Origin: Thermocaproicibacter sp002410755
GTDB lineage: Bacteria > Bacillota > Clostridia > Oscillospirales > Acutalibacteraceae
Direction: 5' to 3'
NCBI GenBank assembly: GCA_036839715.1
Contig: DAITDU010000003.1
Span: 29,869-93,868 of the forward strand
DNA length: 64,000 nucleotides
Positions 32,629 to 40,774 of this stretch are shown here, in pieces (within the stretch, counting starts at the first letter, position 1; every line of letters begins with the position of its first letter). The notes below the pieces were generated by a model. It was not told the origin of the DNA. It saw only the letters and a list, made by a program, of their open reading frames with translations, and did not search any database. The position numbers and the translations under genes are program-made.

Positions 32629-32709
32629 AAGCAGGGTGTGGCTGTGAGCTGCAACCTCTTTTGTTGTAAACTATTGGAAGCCGAAAGAATAGTTTTTAAG
32701 AAGATATAC

Positions 32710-32738
32710 TTGACACGTACACCTTTTCTAATTACGAT
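32710..32738 (+). promoter_or_regulatory. Sigma-A promoter of membrane methyltransferase gene
   Basis: TTGACA (32710-32715), a 17-base spacer and TACGAT (32733-32738). Confidence 0.6.
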
Positions 32739-32781
32739 AGAAAGAGGGAAAATTATTGACAGTATAGGAAGGTAGGTCTCT

Positions 32782-33585
32782 TTGAGCAATTTAGAAAGAA
32801 ATGGTATAAGGCCACCTGCATTTGAAAACTGGGTACCGGAGAACCTGATGTTTGTCCTTTATGGATGCTCTGCTCTGCTGATTGCCGCAGACTGTGCCGT
32901 AATCAGTCTGCATATTGTCTGGTTAGCAGGGTTGCTTTCTATTTTATGTGCCGTTACTGTTATATTTGCCGTTTATATGCAAGCCTGTCGGAGTACTCTT
33001 TCTTTCAGCGGCGGTAAACTAATGGAAATGATTCATGAATTCGTTTTGGATCACCTTAACTGGGACGGACATGGTACAGTGCTTGAGATTGGCTGCGGTA
33101 CAGCAGCTCTTGGTATCCAGTGTGCTCAAAAATACCCAAAGGCATCGGTTGTAGGAATTGACTATTGGGGAAAGGCATGCAACTATGCAGAAGAACGGTG
33201 CGAACATAATGCACTTGCAGAAGGCGTTTCTGGCAGAATGCGTTTTATGAAGGGAGACATTGCACATCTTCCGTTTGCCGACAGTACGTTTGATGCGGCA
33301 ATCAGTAATTTTGCTTCTCGTAAAGTGAAGTTGCAGCCTGATAAAAGGCTAGTAGTGAAAGAGGCATTGCGCGTCATAAAAAAGGGAAGTCCTTTCGTCT
33401 TTCATGATATGTTTGAGAAAAAAGAGCTTTATGGTGACATTCAGGCGTTTGTTCGGGAACTCCGTCAGGAAGGAGTTACAGAACTACACTATATCTCTCA
33501 TACGGAATCATTGAATTTTATTCCAAATTATATCAAAGTTCCGTGGATACTAAAAAACATGGGCCTTTTATATGGCAGAAGATAA
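32782..33585 (+). CDS. Membrane-associated class I SAM methyltransferase
   Basis: 267 residues. Two hydrophobic helices (about 20-65) precede a Rossmann methyltransferase domain: VLEIGCGTAALGIQCA (motif I, near residue 95), GIDYWG (motif II) and KEALRVIKKGSPFVFHDMF (post-motif). The C-terminal YIKVPWILKNMGLLYG resembles small-molecule methyltransferases. The TTG start has AGGAAGGTAGG upstream. Substrate unknown; a lipid or hydrophobic substrate is plausible from the anchor. Monocistronic. Confidence 0.8.
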   Translation: MSNLERNGIRPPAFENWVPENLMFVLYGCSALLIAADCAVISLHIVWLAGLLSILCAVTVIFAVYMQACRSTLSFSGGKLMEMIHEFVLDHLNWDGHGTVLEIGCGTAALGIQCAQKYPKASVVGIDYWGKACNYAEERCEHNALAEGVSGRMRFMKGDIAHLPFADSTFDAAISNFASRKVKLQPDKRLVVKEALRVIKKGSPFVFHDMFEKKELYGDIQAFVRELRQEGVTELHYISHTESLNFIPNYIKVPWILKNMGLLYGRR

Positions 33586-33623
33586 TTGATTTGAATGCAA
33601 TAGAAACTCTGATTTCAGCATAA

Positions 33624-33655
33624 AAAATGGTCTTGGTTTAACCAAGGCCATTTTT
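33624..33655. terminator. Bidirectional terminator between methyltransferase gene and dap operon
   Basis: AAAATGG-CTTGG and CCAAG-CCATTTTT form a stem with flanking A and T tracts on both sides, so it serves both converging transcripts. Confidence 0.85.
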
Positions 33656-33687
33656 GCTGCAAATAAAATATGAAACCAGTCTCATCC

Positions 33688-34152
33688 TTATTTATTTGGA
33701 AATGCAGCTTGAATTAATTTTAGCGTTTCTGCAAAATCAGCTGATGTTACCAGCATTGAAACATCGACCTCAGAAGTCGTTATCATGCGGATATCTGCAT
33801 GTGCATCTGCTGTTGCGGCGAATACTTGAGCAGCAACGCCAGGTGTATTTTTCATATTCCTGTCTGAAACGGAAATTTTGCAGTTTCCACTACTTACAAT
33901 TGCTTTTACGTCCCCCGAGCTATGAAGCTTTGATGTAAAGCTAAGTACTTTGTCAATATCACAATCACGGACGGTAAAAGAAATAGAGGTAGAAGAGCCT
34001 TGGGAAGGCACTAGGGAAATCATATCAACATCAACACCAAGCTTGCCAATTTCCTGAAAAACTTTTGCTGTAAAGTCCAGGTCTGTCGGACAATTTTGAA
34101 GAGTAACCAGCGTAATTTCATCTTTAGCAGTGATGGAAGGGGAAAGATTCAT
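33688..34152 (-). CDS. Stand-alone tandem ACT-domain protein (aspartokinase regulatory-like)
   Basis: 154 residues forming two ACT domains, about 10-80 and 85-154. The second has SDRNMKNTPGVAAQVFAATADAHADIRMITTSE split over two segments, the pattern seen in the C-terminal regulatory half of aspartokinase. There is no kinase domain; the protein is close in size to the beta subunit of Bacillus aspartokinase II. It is the last gene of the riboswitch-controlled asd-dapA-dapB operon, 11 bp after dapB, so it probably binds lysine or threonine and tunes the aspartate pathway. No lysC is in the window. Confidence 0.82.
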   Translation of the reverse strand: MNLSPSITAKDEITLVTLQNCPTDLDFTAKVFQEIGKLGVDVDMISLVPSQGSSTSISFTVRDCDIDKVLSFTSKLHSSGDVKAIVSSGNCKISVSDRNMKNTPGVAAQVFAATADAHADIRMITTSEVDVSMLVTSADFAETLKLIQAAFPNK

Positions 34153-34163
34153 AAGAAGCCCTC

Positions 34164-34916
34164 CTATTTCAGCATGTCAGACATGCTGTAAAGTCCATTA
34201 GCTTGCATTGAAATATATTTTGCAGCATTCAAAGCACCGTTTGCAAAGATATCCCGTGACTGGGCAGAATGGGACAGTGTAATTGTTTCCTGAGGGCCGG
34301 CAAAAATTACTTCATGCTCTCCAACAACGGTACCTCCGCGAAGTGAATGAATACCTATCTCATCTTTTTCACGTGGCTTACGCTGTGTATGCCGGTCATA
34401 CACATAGTGCATATCCTTTCCAAGTGCCTCTGAAACACCACCGGCAATCATCAGTGCAGTTCCACTGGGGGCATCCAGCTTCCGATTATGATGCATTTCA
34501 ACGATTTCAATATCGAAACTATTTCCCAAAATTTTTGCAGCCTGTTTGGAAAGCTCAATCAGCAAATTTACACCAATCGACATATTCCCAGAATTAAAAA
34601 TGGGTATCTTTTGAGCAGCTTCATTCATTTCCTTTTTCTGCATTTCTGAGTACCCCGTTGTACAGAGAACCAGCGGAAGCTTTTTCTCAATCCCAAAAGA
34701 AAGCAACTGAGGAAGCAGGGAAGAGTTTGAAAAATCAATCAGCACATCGGCCTTTTCAGATATCTTTTCGGCCTTTTCGTAGATTGGAAAAGAAGCATGT
34801 TGATCAGGCTTTAGGTCAACCCCTGCTACAATTTTGAAGTCTGGATTTGCGGCAACGCAGGAAGTAACAACTTTTCCCATGGACCCACAGCATCCACTTA
34901 AAATAATTTTTGTCAT
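34164..34916 (-). CDS. dapB: 4-hydroxy-tetrahydrodipicolinate reductase
   Basis: 250 residues. An N-terminal nucleotide-binding motif SGCCGSMGKVV is followed by DFSNSS, STG-like CTTGYSE, and EIVEMHHNRKLDAPSGTALMIA, the catalytic H-H-x3-K-x-DAPSGTA motif. It reduces the DapA product with NAD(P)H. The middle of a dapA-dapB-ACT arrangement, 27 bp after dapA. Confidence 0.97.
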   Translation of the reverse strand: MTKIILSGCCGSMGKVVTSCVAANPDFKIVAGVDLKPDQHASFPIYEKAEKISEKADVLIDFSNSSLLPQLLSFGIEKKLPLVLCTTGYSEMQKKEMNEAAQKIPIFNSGNMSIGVNLLIELSKQAAKILGNSFDIEIVEMHHNRKLDAPSGTALMIAGGVSEALGKDMHYVYDRHTQRKPREKDEIGIHSLRGGTVVGEHEVIFAGPQETITLSHSAQSRDIFANGALNAAKYISMQANGLYSMSDMLK

Positions 34917-34943
34917 TTTTCCCTAAATTTCCTTTCTAAATCT

Positions 34944-35834
34944 TTAAGCAACTAAGTTGTACTTTTTGAGAACATGGCGGAGAAGGTCTTCTGTTCCTTC
35001 GCTGACATCCGTCAAAGGTAGGCGGCATCCTCCGCAATCCCATCCCATAAGTCTCATTGCGGCTTTGACAGGCATTGGATTTACATCAACAAAGAGCGCA
35101 TTCATCAGTTCTAGATATTTCAGAAAAATCCGACGGCTTTCCATGGTATTTCCAAGGAAATATTGACGGCAGATTTCATTCATTTCTTTTGGAATAATAT
35201 TTGCTGTTGTAGAGACAACACCTTTTCCGCCGATTGATAAAATTGGGAGGGTCAGATTATCCTCGCCAGAATAAATTGCGAGATTATCTCCACAAAGTTC
35301 TGCCGTTTTTGCTGCCAAAGCCAAGTCACCGGTTGCTTCCTTTGTTCCTGCAATATTTGGGTGCTTAGAAAGCTCCAGGTATGTTTCCGGCTGAATTTTC
35401 ATGCCAGTCCGGGAAGGAATATTGTAAAGAATAATCGGAATGCTCACACGGTCGGCAATATAATAAAAGTGCTTTACAAGCCCAGTTTGAGACGTCTTGT
35501 TATAGTAAGGCGTAATCATCAGCAGAGCATCAACGCCAACTTCCTGCATCGCTTTGGAGAGTTCTGCCGACTGCCGCGTGTTATTACTCCCGGAACTGGC
35601 AATAACCGGAATGCGTTTGTTGACACGCCGTACAACAGTCTCTACAACTTTGCAGTGCTCCTCATAAGTAAGGGTAGGGGATTCTCCTGTGGTAGCGCAT
35701 ACAACAATAGCTTTGGTTGCATTGTTAAGATGAAAATCGACTAGTCTATTGAGTACTTCATAATTTACTGAGCCATCAGAAGCCATTGGAGTTATCAGGG
35801 CAACAGCCGAACCGGTAAAAACACATTTTTTCAT
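34944..35834 (-). CDS. dapA: 4-hydroxy-tetrahydrodipicolinate synthase
   Basis: 296 residues, a TIM barrel of the DHDPS/NAL class. It begins GSAVALITPM, has the pyruvate-site GTTGES-like CATTGESPTL, YYNKTSQTG with the catalytic Tyr, YNIPSRTG, and the Schiff-base Lys in AGTKEATGD. The ATG at 35834 has AAGGAG 9 bases upstream. It condenses pyruvate with aspartate semialdehyde. 16 bp after asd in the operon. Confidence 0.96.
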   Translation of the reverse strand: MKKCVFTGSAVALITPMASDGSVNYEVLNRLVDFHLNNATKAIVVCATTGESPTLTYEEHCKVVETVVRRVNKRIPVIASSGSNNTRQSAELSKAMQEVGVDALLMITPYYNKTSQTGLVKHFYYIADRVSIPIILYNIPSRTGMKIQPETYLELSKHPNIAGTKEATGDLALAAKTAELCGDNLAIYSGEDNLTLPILSIGGKGVVSTTANIIPKEMNEICRQYFLGNTMESRRIFLKYLELMNALFVDVNPMPVKAAMRLMGWDCGGCRLPLTDVSEGTEDLLRHVLKKYNLVA

Positions 35835-35850
35835 GGCATAAAGCTCCTTC

Positions 35851-36930
35851 TCAATCCAGATAGCCTTTTGCGCAAAGAAGTTCGGCAAGCAAAACTCCGC
35901 CGCCTGCTGCACCTCGCAGAGTATTATGCGAAAGGCTTACAAATTTATAATCATATTGGGTATCCGGACGCAGTCTGCCAATTGAAACTGCCATTCCGTG
36001 CTCCAGATTGCGGTCCAGCCTCGCCTGTGGTCGGTCTTCCTCATGGAAATAATGGAGAAACTGCTTCGGCGCACTCGGAAGATGCAGCCTTTGCGGCTCA
36101 CCACTGTAGTTTTCCCAAAGAGAAATAATATTTTCAGCGGAAACTTTCTTTTCCATAGAAACAAAAACAGCAGCAGTATGCCCGTCTGAAACCGGAACGC
36201 GGAGGCATTGAGTTGTAATGCAAGGCTTTGTAGCATTGACAATCAATCCGTTTTCCACGTGTCCCCAGACCTTGAGTGGCTCATTTTCCGATTTGCCTTC
36301 TTCTCCGCCAATGAATGGAATAAGGTTGTCAACCATTTCCGGCCAAGTGCGAAATGTCTTTCCAGCGCCTGAAATTGCCTGATATGTACAGGCAAGTACT
36401 TTGGTAAGGCCTAAGCTCAAAAGCGGTGTGAGGGCTGGAACATAGCTCTGAATGGAGCAGTTCGATTTGACTGCAATGAACCCGCGTTTTGTGCCAAGAC
36501 GTTTGCGCTGTGTTTCGATCACCTGGGTATGATCCGGGTTGATCTCCGGTACAATCATTGGGACATCCGGCATACCGCGGTTTGCACTATTATTGGAAAT
36601 GACAGGGCATTCGGCTTTCGCATAGGCTTCTTCCAACTCTTTTGTTTTCTGCTTATCCATATTTACCGCGCAAAAAACGAAATCCACCATTCCCGCAATC
36701 TTTTTTATATCTTTTTCCGCATCAAGGACTATCATGTTTTTCATGCTTGCTGGTATGGGCGACGTCATAAGCCAACGGTCGCCGACGGCTTCCTCATACG
36801 TTTTCCCTGCGGAGCGGGAACTAGCTGCGAGTGTGGTAACCTGAAACCATGGATGATGCTCCAGAAGCGTCGCAAACCTCTGTCCAACCATGCCTGTTGC
36901 ACCGATAATGCCAACATGATACTGTTTCAT
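35851..36930 (-). CDS. asd: Aspartate-semialdehyde dehydrogenase (archaeal/fungal type)
   Basis: 359 residues. GATGMVGQRF is the NADP-binding loop, and the active-site Cys lies in AVKSNCSIQSY. The later ISGAGKTFRTWPEMVDN and VPVSDGHTAAVFVSM regions and the length are closer to the archaeal/fungal branch than to the usual Bacillus Asd. It makes aspartate semialdehyde for DapA. First gene of the operon, behind the lysine riboswitch and its terminator. Confidence 0.93.
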   Translation of the reverse strand: MKQYHVGIIGATGMVGQRFATLLEHHPWFQVTTLAASSRSAGKTYEEAVGDRWLMTSPIPASMKNMIVLDAEKDIKKIAGMVDFVFCAVNMDKQKTKELEEAYAKAECPVISNNSANRGMPDVPMIVPEINPDHTQVIETQRKRLGTKRGFIAVKSNCSIQSYVPALTPLLSLGLTKVLACTYQAISGAGKTFRTWPEMVDNLIPFIGGEEGKSENEPLKVWGHVENGLIVNATKPCITTQCLRVPVSDGHTAAVFVSMEKKVSAENIISLWENYSGEPQRLHLPSAPKQFLHYFHEEDRPQARLDRNLEHGMAVSIGRLRPDTQYDYKFVSLSHNTLRGAAGGGVLLAELLCAKGYLD

Positions 36931-36989
36931 AGCATATCCTCCTGTTTTTGGCTTATCAAATACTATAAAAAATAAAAAACGGCGGATAA

Positions 36990-37018
36990 CAAAAAAACCG
37001 GTTCCTAACCGGTTTTTG
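36990..37018 (-). terminator. Riboswitch-controlled terminator upstream of asd
   Basis: On the minus strand AAAACCGGTT-AGG-AACCGGTTTTTTT is a perfect terminator between the lysine aptamer and the asd start, the expression platform of the riboswitch. Confidence 0.85.
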
Positions 37019-37054
37019 TTTGCATGGATTTTCAGGAAAACCTAATTCAGTCCT

Positions 37055-37217
37055 GATAGCGCTCCATCAAACAATGATGACAGCTGCAGTGCTGTTCACA
37101 CCGCACCCAGGTGAACGCCCGCCGCTGGCGTTTCCTTCGGCGGATCTGCCTTTTACAACTGTTCAACGGCCCTCGGCGGCCTCGCAGTAACTACTAATCG
37201 GAATCCGCACCTCTATC
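37055..37217 (-). promoter_or_regulatory. Lysine riboswitch (L-box)
   Basis: Read on the minus strand, the aptamer runs from GATAGAGGTGCGGA to GGAGCGCTATC, with the P1 arms GATAG and CTATC closing it. Conserved inner elements are present in order: AGTAGTTACTGC, GGCAGATCCGCCGAAGG, CTGGGTGCGG, and GCTGTCATCATTG. It precedes the lysine-pathway operon and a terminator, so lysine binding should shut transcription off. Confidence 0.9.
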
Positions 37218-37227
37218 GGTTGAAAAT

Positions 37228-37257
37228 ATAATAGCATGTGTTGCTATTGCTTGTCAA
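37228..37257 (-). promoter_or_regulatory. Sigma-A promoter of the asd-dap operon
   Basis: On the minus strand, TTGACA (37257-37252), an 18-base spacer and TATTAT (37233-37228), starting transcription just before the riboswitch. Confidence 0.75.
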
Positions 37258-37319
37258 TTTATTTATAATAGTCTTCGGTACTGATTTATAATCTGATTTA
37301 TAATATAGGAGACGAAATC

Positions 37320-38366
37320 ATGGAACTTGACTTGAACAATTTAAAAACGAGTGACTTTGCTTATGACCTTCCGCAGGAGTTGATTGCTCAGACACCGGTT
37401 GAACCGAGAGATTCTTCCCGGCTCATGACACTGAATAAGAAAACCGGGGAAATTGCGCACAAGCATTTTTATGATATTGTTGACTGCCTGAACGCAAATG
37501 ACTGCCTTGTACTCAATGATTCCCGCGTGCTGCCGGCGCGCCTGTATGGAATTAAAGAAGGTACCGGAGCAAAAGTAGAGTTTTTACTCTTGAATCATAA
37601 GGAAGGAGATATCTGGGAAGCGCTTGCCGGCCCTGGACGCAGGGCTAAGCCAGGCACACGTTTTACCTTTGGCAATGGAGAACTGAAAGGGGAAGTCATC
37701 AATGTTGTTGATGATGGCAACCGCCTCATAAAATTCACTTACACGGGAAATTTTTACGAAATTCTTGATAAAATTGGCATGATGCCCCTTCCGCATTATA
37801 TTAAAGCTAAATTGAAGGATAATGAACGCTATCAGACTGTCTATTCTAGGGAAGTTGGTTCGGCTGCCGCGCCAACCGCCGGGCTTCATTTTACCCCTGA
37901 ACTTCTCAAAAAAGTTCAGGAAAAGGGCGTCAAGTTCGCTTTTATTACTCTGCATGTTGGCCTTGGTACATTCCGCCCTGTGACGGCAGAAAAAGTAAAG
38001 GACCATAAAATGCACTCAGAGCATTACTATATGCCTCAGAAAGCAGCAGACATTATCAATGAAACAAAACGCAACGGAGGCCGTGTGATCTGCGTCGGGA
38101 CAACAAGCTGCCGTACTCTTGAGAGTGTTGCCGCAAAAGAAGGCTGCATTAAAGAAAGTGCCGGATGGACTGATATTTTCATTTATCCAGGTTTTAAGTT
38201 TCAGGCAATGGATGGCCTGATTACTAATTTTCATCTTCCGGAAAGCACATTGATTATGCTCGTTTCTGCACTGGCAGGCTACGAGCATATTATGAATGCG
38301 TACCGCGTTGCAGTGCAGGAAAAATACCGTTTCTTCAGTTTCGGCGATGCAATGTTTATTTATTAG
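37320..38366 (+). CDS. queA: tRNA preQ1(34) S-adenosylmethionine ribosyltransferase-isomerase
   Basis: 348 residues, beginning SDFAYDLPQELIAQTPVEPRDSSRL-like as in QueA. Other signature regions are LNDSRVLPARLYG, GSAAAPTAGLHFT, TLHVGLGTFRPV and ITNFHLPESTLIMLVSALAG. It adds the ribose of SAM to preQ1 in tRNA to make epoxyqueuosine. TAGGAG precedes the ATG. It forms the classic queA-tgt-yajC order. Confidence 0.97.
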   Translation: MELDLNNLKTSDFAYDLPQELIAQTPVEPRDSSRLMTLNKKTGEIAHKHFYDIVDCLNANDCLVLNDSRVLPARLYGIKEGTGAKVEFLLLNHKEGDIWEALAGPGRRAKPGTRFTFGNGELKGEVINVVDDGNRLIKFTYTGNFYEILDKIGMMPLPHYIKAKLKDNERYQTVYSREVGSAAAPTAGLHFTPELLKKVQEKGVKFAFITLHVGLGTFRPVTAEKVKDHKMHSEHYYMPQKAADIINETKRNGGRVICVGTTSCRTLESVAAKEGCIKESAGWTDIFIYPGFKFQAMDGLITNFHLPESTLIMLVSALAGYEHIMNAYRVAVQEKYRFFSFGDAMFIY

Positions 38367-38407
38367 CTGGCTGCATTTTAGAAAATGGATAACGAAAGAG
38401 ATGCAAT

Positions 38408-39538
38408 ATGTTTCGGTTAATTCGGACAGATGGTGCAGCAAGGCGCGGCAAATTTATAACACCTGACGGAACCATTCAGACTCCGGCTTTTATGAATGTT
38501 GCTACTTGCGGTGCAATCAAGGGTGCTGTTTCAGCTCTGGATCTAAAAGAATTAAAGTGTCAGGTTCAGCTTTGCAATACCTATCACCTTCATTTGCGTC
38601 CGGGAGATGAAGTTATCCGGAAGCTCGGCGGTCTGCACCACTTTACACGCTGGGACGGTCCAATTCTTACAGACAGCGGTGGCTTTCAGGTTTTTTCCCT
38701 TGCAAAGCTTCGGAACATCCGCGAGGAAGGTGTCACCTTCGCTTCTCATATTGATGGCCACAGGATTTTCATGGGCCCTGAGGAAAGTATGCGGATTCAG
38801 TCCAACCTTGGTTCAACGATTGCAATGGCATTTGATGAATGCGTAAAAAACCCTGCCGAATATGATTATGCACGTGCTTCCTGTGAAAGGACAATACGCT
38901 GGCTTTATCGTTCTAAAGCAGAAATGGACCGTCTGAACTCACTGCCGGGAACGCTTAACCCAAAGCAGATGCTTTTTGGGATTAACCAAGGCAGTACTTA
39001 TGAGGACTTACGGATTGCCTGCATGAGGAAAATCCGTGAGCTTAACCTGGACGGCTATGCGATCGGCGGACTTGCAGTGGGGGAAAGTGCAGATATCATG
39101 TATCATATGATTGAAGCCGTTGAACCTGAAATGCCGAAAGATAAGCCGCGGTACCTGATGGGAGTAGGCACGCCGGAGAACATTCTGGAAGCGGTAAAGC
39201 GTGGTGTAGATCTGTTTGACTGTGTTATGCCAACACGGAATGCCCGCCATGGCCATGCATTTACTTGGGATGGATGCCGGAACCTTTTTAATGCGAAATA
39301 TGAACTTGATGATCTTCCTCTTGATCCAAACTGTGGCTGTCCGACTTGCAAAAATTTCAGCAGGGCCTATCTGCATCACCTTTTCAAGAGCAAGGAAATG
39401 CTTGCCATGCGCCTTTGTGTGATGCATAACATCTGGTTTTATAACTCCCTGATGGAAAAAATACGTCAGGCGCTTGAAGAAGGCTGTTATATGGATTTCT
39501 ACAATGACAAACTGCCAAAAATCAGCAGAAGAATTTGA
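38408..39538 (+). CDS. tgt: tRNA-guanine transglycosylase
   Basis: 376 residues. The base-recognition GGFQVFSL is preceded by the catalytic Asp in LTDSGG, the second Asp is in GVDLFDCVMPTRNARHG, and the zinc site is CGCPTCKNFSRAYLHHL. It swaps guanine 34 for preQ1 in GUN tRNAs, the step before QueA. It starts 41 bp after queA. Confidence 0.97.
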   Translation: MFRLIRTDGAARRGKFITPDGTIQTPAFMNVATCGAIKGAVSALDLKELKCQVQLCNTYHLHLRPGDEVIRKLGGLHHFTRWDGPILTDSGGFQVFSLAKLRNIREEGVTFASHIDGHRIFMGPEESMRIQSNLGSTIAMAFDECVKNPAEYDYARASCERTIRWLYRSKAEMDRLNSLPGTLNPKQMLFGINQGSTYEDLRIACMRKIRELNLDGYAIGGLAVGESADIMYHMIEAVEPEMPKDKPRYLMGVGTPENILEAVKRGVDLFDCVMPTRNARHGHAFTWDGCRNLFNAKYELDDLPLDPNCGCPTCKNFSRAYLHHLFKSKEMLAMRLCVMHNIWFYNSLMEKIRQALEEGCYMDFYNDKLPKISRRI

Positions 39539-39547
39539 CTAAAAATC

Positions 39548-39576
39548 TTGCAAGCAATGCAAAATCTTGTTATAAT
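39548..39576 (+). promoter_or_regulatory. Sigma-A promoter of yajC
   Basis: TTGCAA (39548-39553), a 17-base spacer and a perfect TATAAT (39571-39576), just after the tgt stop. Confidence 0.7.
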
Positions 39577-39606
39577 CTAAACATTATGATGGAGGTGCTG
39601 GAAAGA

Positions 39607-39930
39607 ATGAATCATTATCTAGCAACTGCTGCTTCTACTGGAAGCGGAGATGTCTGGTCCCTTTTTATCTCTATTGCACTTATTTTCCTGGTCTTTTATC
39701 TTTTTCTGATCCTTCCTCAAAACAAAAGAAAGAAAAAAGAAGACAAGATGCGTAACAACATTCAAGTCGGGGATAATGTTACAACGATTGGCGGAATTGT
39801 AGGTAAAGTTGTTGGCATCAAAGCAGATACCGACATGTTTATCATTGAAACTGGAAGTGAACGGACAAAAGTTAAAATAAAAAAATGGGCTATTAGCAGT
39901 GTTGACACAGTCCATGACGACGTGCAATAA
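39607..39930 (+). CDS. yajC: Preprotein translocase subunit YajC
   Basis: 107 residues, one membrane helix (about 17-37, FISIALIFLVFYLFLILPQ) then the basic KRKKKEDK, and the conserved VGDNVTTIGGIVGKVV. It is an accessory of the Sec translocon. The ATG at 39607 is preceded by GGAGG; an ORF extending into tgt is spurious. Confidence 0.92.
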   Translation: MNHYLATAASTGSGDVWSLFISIALIFLVFYLFLILPQNKRKKKEDKMRNNIQVGDNVTTIGGIVGKVVGIKADTDMFIIETGSERTKVKIKKWAISSVDTVHDDVQ

Positions 39931-40002
39931 ACGGGGAGAAAGGAATAATAGCTGCTTCCCAGGAATATGAATGGAGCAGGACTGAAAGGGGAGGCGGCTT
40001 TT

Positions 40003-40407
40003 GTGAAAGAACCTAGTGCATCTGGCACAAAGGGATTTCTCATATATTTGCGTACAGTCGTGCTTGGAGCTGTTGTTGGGGCGGTTATCTGCGTTGTCTT
40101 ACTTGCAGTGCTTTCTTTTATTTTTGTTTCTTCAGCTTTAATTCCACATGACTTTCTAACAGCGCTTATTATTTTTATTACAGCTCTCAGCGCATTTTTT
40201 GCAGGGCTGGTTGCAGCAAAAATTTCTAAGAAACACGGCCTGATTTGCGGTGCAATGTCTGGTTTAGTCCTTTTTGCGCTTTTCTTACTGGCCGGTCTAA
40301 TCACAGAGAAGAGTGGAGTCTCTTCGGGAGCAGCTTCCCGCTTAGGTATTATGATGATTGCGGGAGGAATTGGCGGCTTAATTGCCGTAAACAAGAAAGC
40401 AAAATAG
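40003..40407 (+). CDS. TIGR04086-family membrane protein
   Basis: 134 residues with four membrane helices and Ala/Gly-rich packing, including GLVAAKISKKHGLICGAMSG. This matches the TIGR04086/YrzE-like family often found after yajC in Clostridia. Function unknown. The GTG at 40003 is preferred because GGGGAGG lies 8 bases upstream; an ATG at 39967 has no site. The SCIFF peptide and its radical SAM partner, frequent neighbours in other species, do not follow. Confidence 0.8.
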   Translation: MKEPSASGTKGFLIYLRTVVLGAVVGAVICVVLLAVLSFIFVSSALIPHDFLTALIIFITALSAFFAGLVAAKISKKHGLICGAMSGLVLFALFLLAGLITEKSGVSSGAASRLGIMMIAGGIGGLIAVNKKAK

Positions 40408-40410
40408 TTT

Positions 40411-40439
40411 TTGACCTGTTACACTTTGCGTGATATAAT
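40411..40439 (+). promoter_or_regulatory. Consensus promoter of an orphan transcript
   Basis: TTGACC (40411-40416), a 17-base spacer and TATAAT (40434-40439), directly after the TIGR04086 gene stop. Confidence 0.75.
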
Positions 40440-40445
40440 GCTAGT

Positions 40446-40620
40446 GGTATCGCAAAGGAAGCATAGGTAAAGGCGGCTGCGGTAAATACTAAGCTTTTTG
40501 TCAGTTAGCCTGTAAAGCTTTTTACACAATTTTAACCAGAAATGCGAAAATATCAATCGGTAAAACGGAGAGTTTTTCTGGCTAAAAAAGGGACAGGTTT
40601 CTGTCCCTTAAATTTTATTT
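40446..40620 (+). ncRNA. Candidate structured non-coding RNA
   Basis: About 170 nt between a near-consensus promoter and a terminator, with no ORF carrying a ribosome binding site. CCAGAAA (40536-40542) pairs with TTTCTGG (40575-40581). The terminator is AAGGGACAG-GTTT-CTGTCCCTT (40588-40609) followed by AAATTTTATTT. I cannot match it to 6S, SRP, tmRNA or RNase P RNA, nor to a riboswitch. It may be a small RNA, or a leader that stops before spoIIM. Confidence 0.45.
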
Positions 40621-40719
40621 ATAATTATAAATGGATATCATGATTCCGTGCTGAATAAGCTGGGAAAACTGCACTTTCTGGCAATTAAGTTTAAAGGAAC
40701 ATAGATACCACTTGTACAT

Positions 40720-40727
40720 CATACACT
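40720..40727 (+). promoter_or_regulatory. Possible sigma-E -10 element of spoIIM
   Basis: CATACACT fits the sigma-E -10 CATACAnT. The -35 region (ACATAGAT, 13 bases upstream) is only a partial match. Sigma-E control of spoIIM is known in Bacillus subtilis. Confidence 0.35.
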
Positions 40728-40774
40728 TGACTAAGGCAGACCTGCGTTTAAGCTGTGGGGGAGGATAAAAGTGT

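Noticed and set aside
39762..40394. Minus-strand frame of 210 codons across yajC and the TIGR04086 gene
   Set aside because: It spans an intergenic region and two genuine opposite-strand genes, and its Pro/Thr/Ala-rich product is typical of antisense translation.
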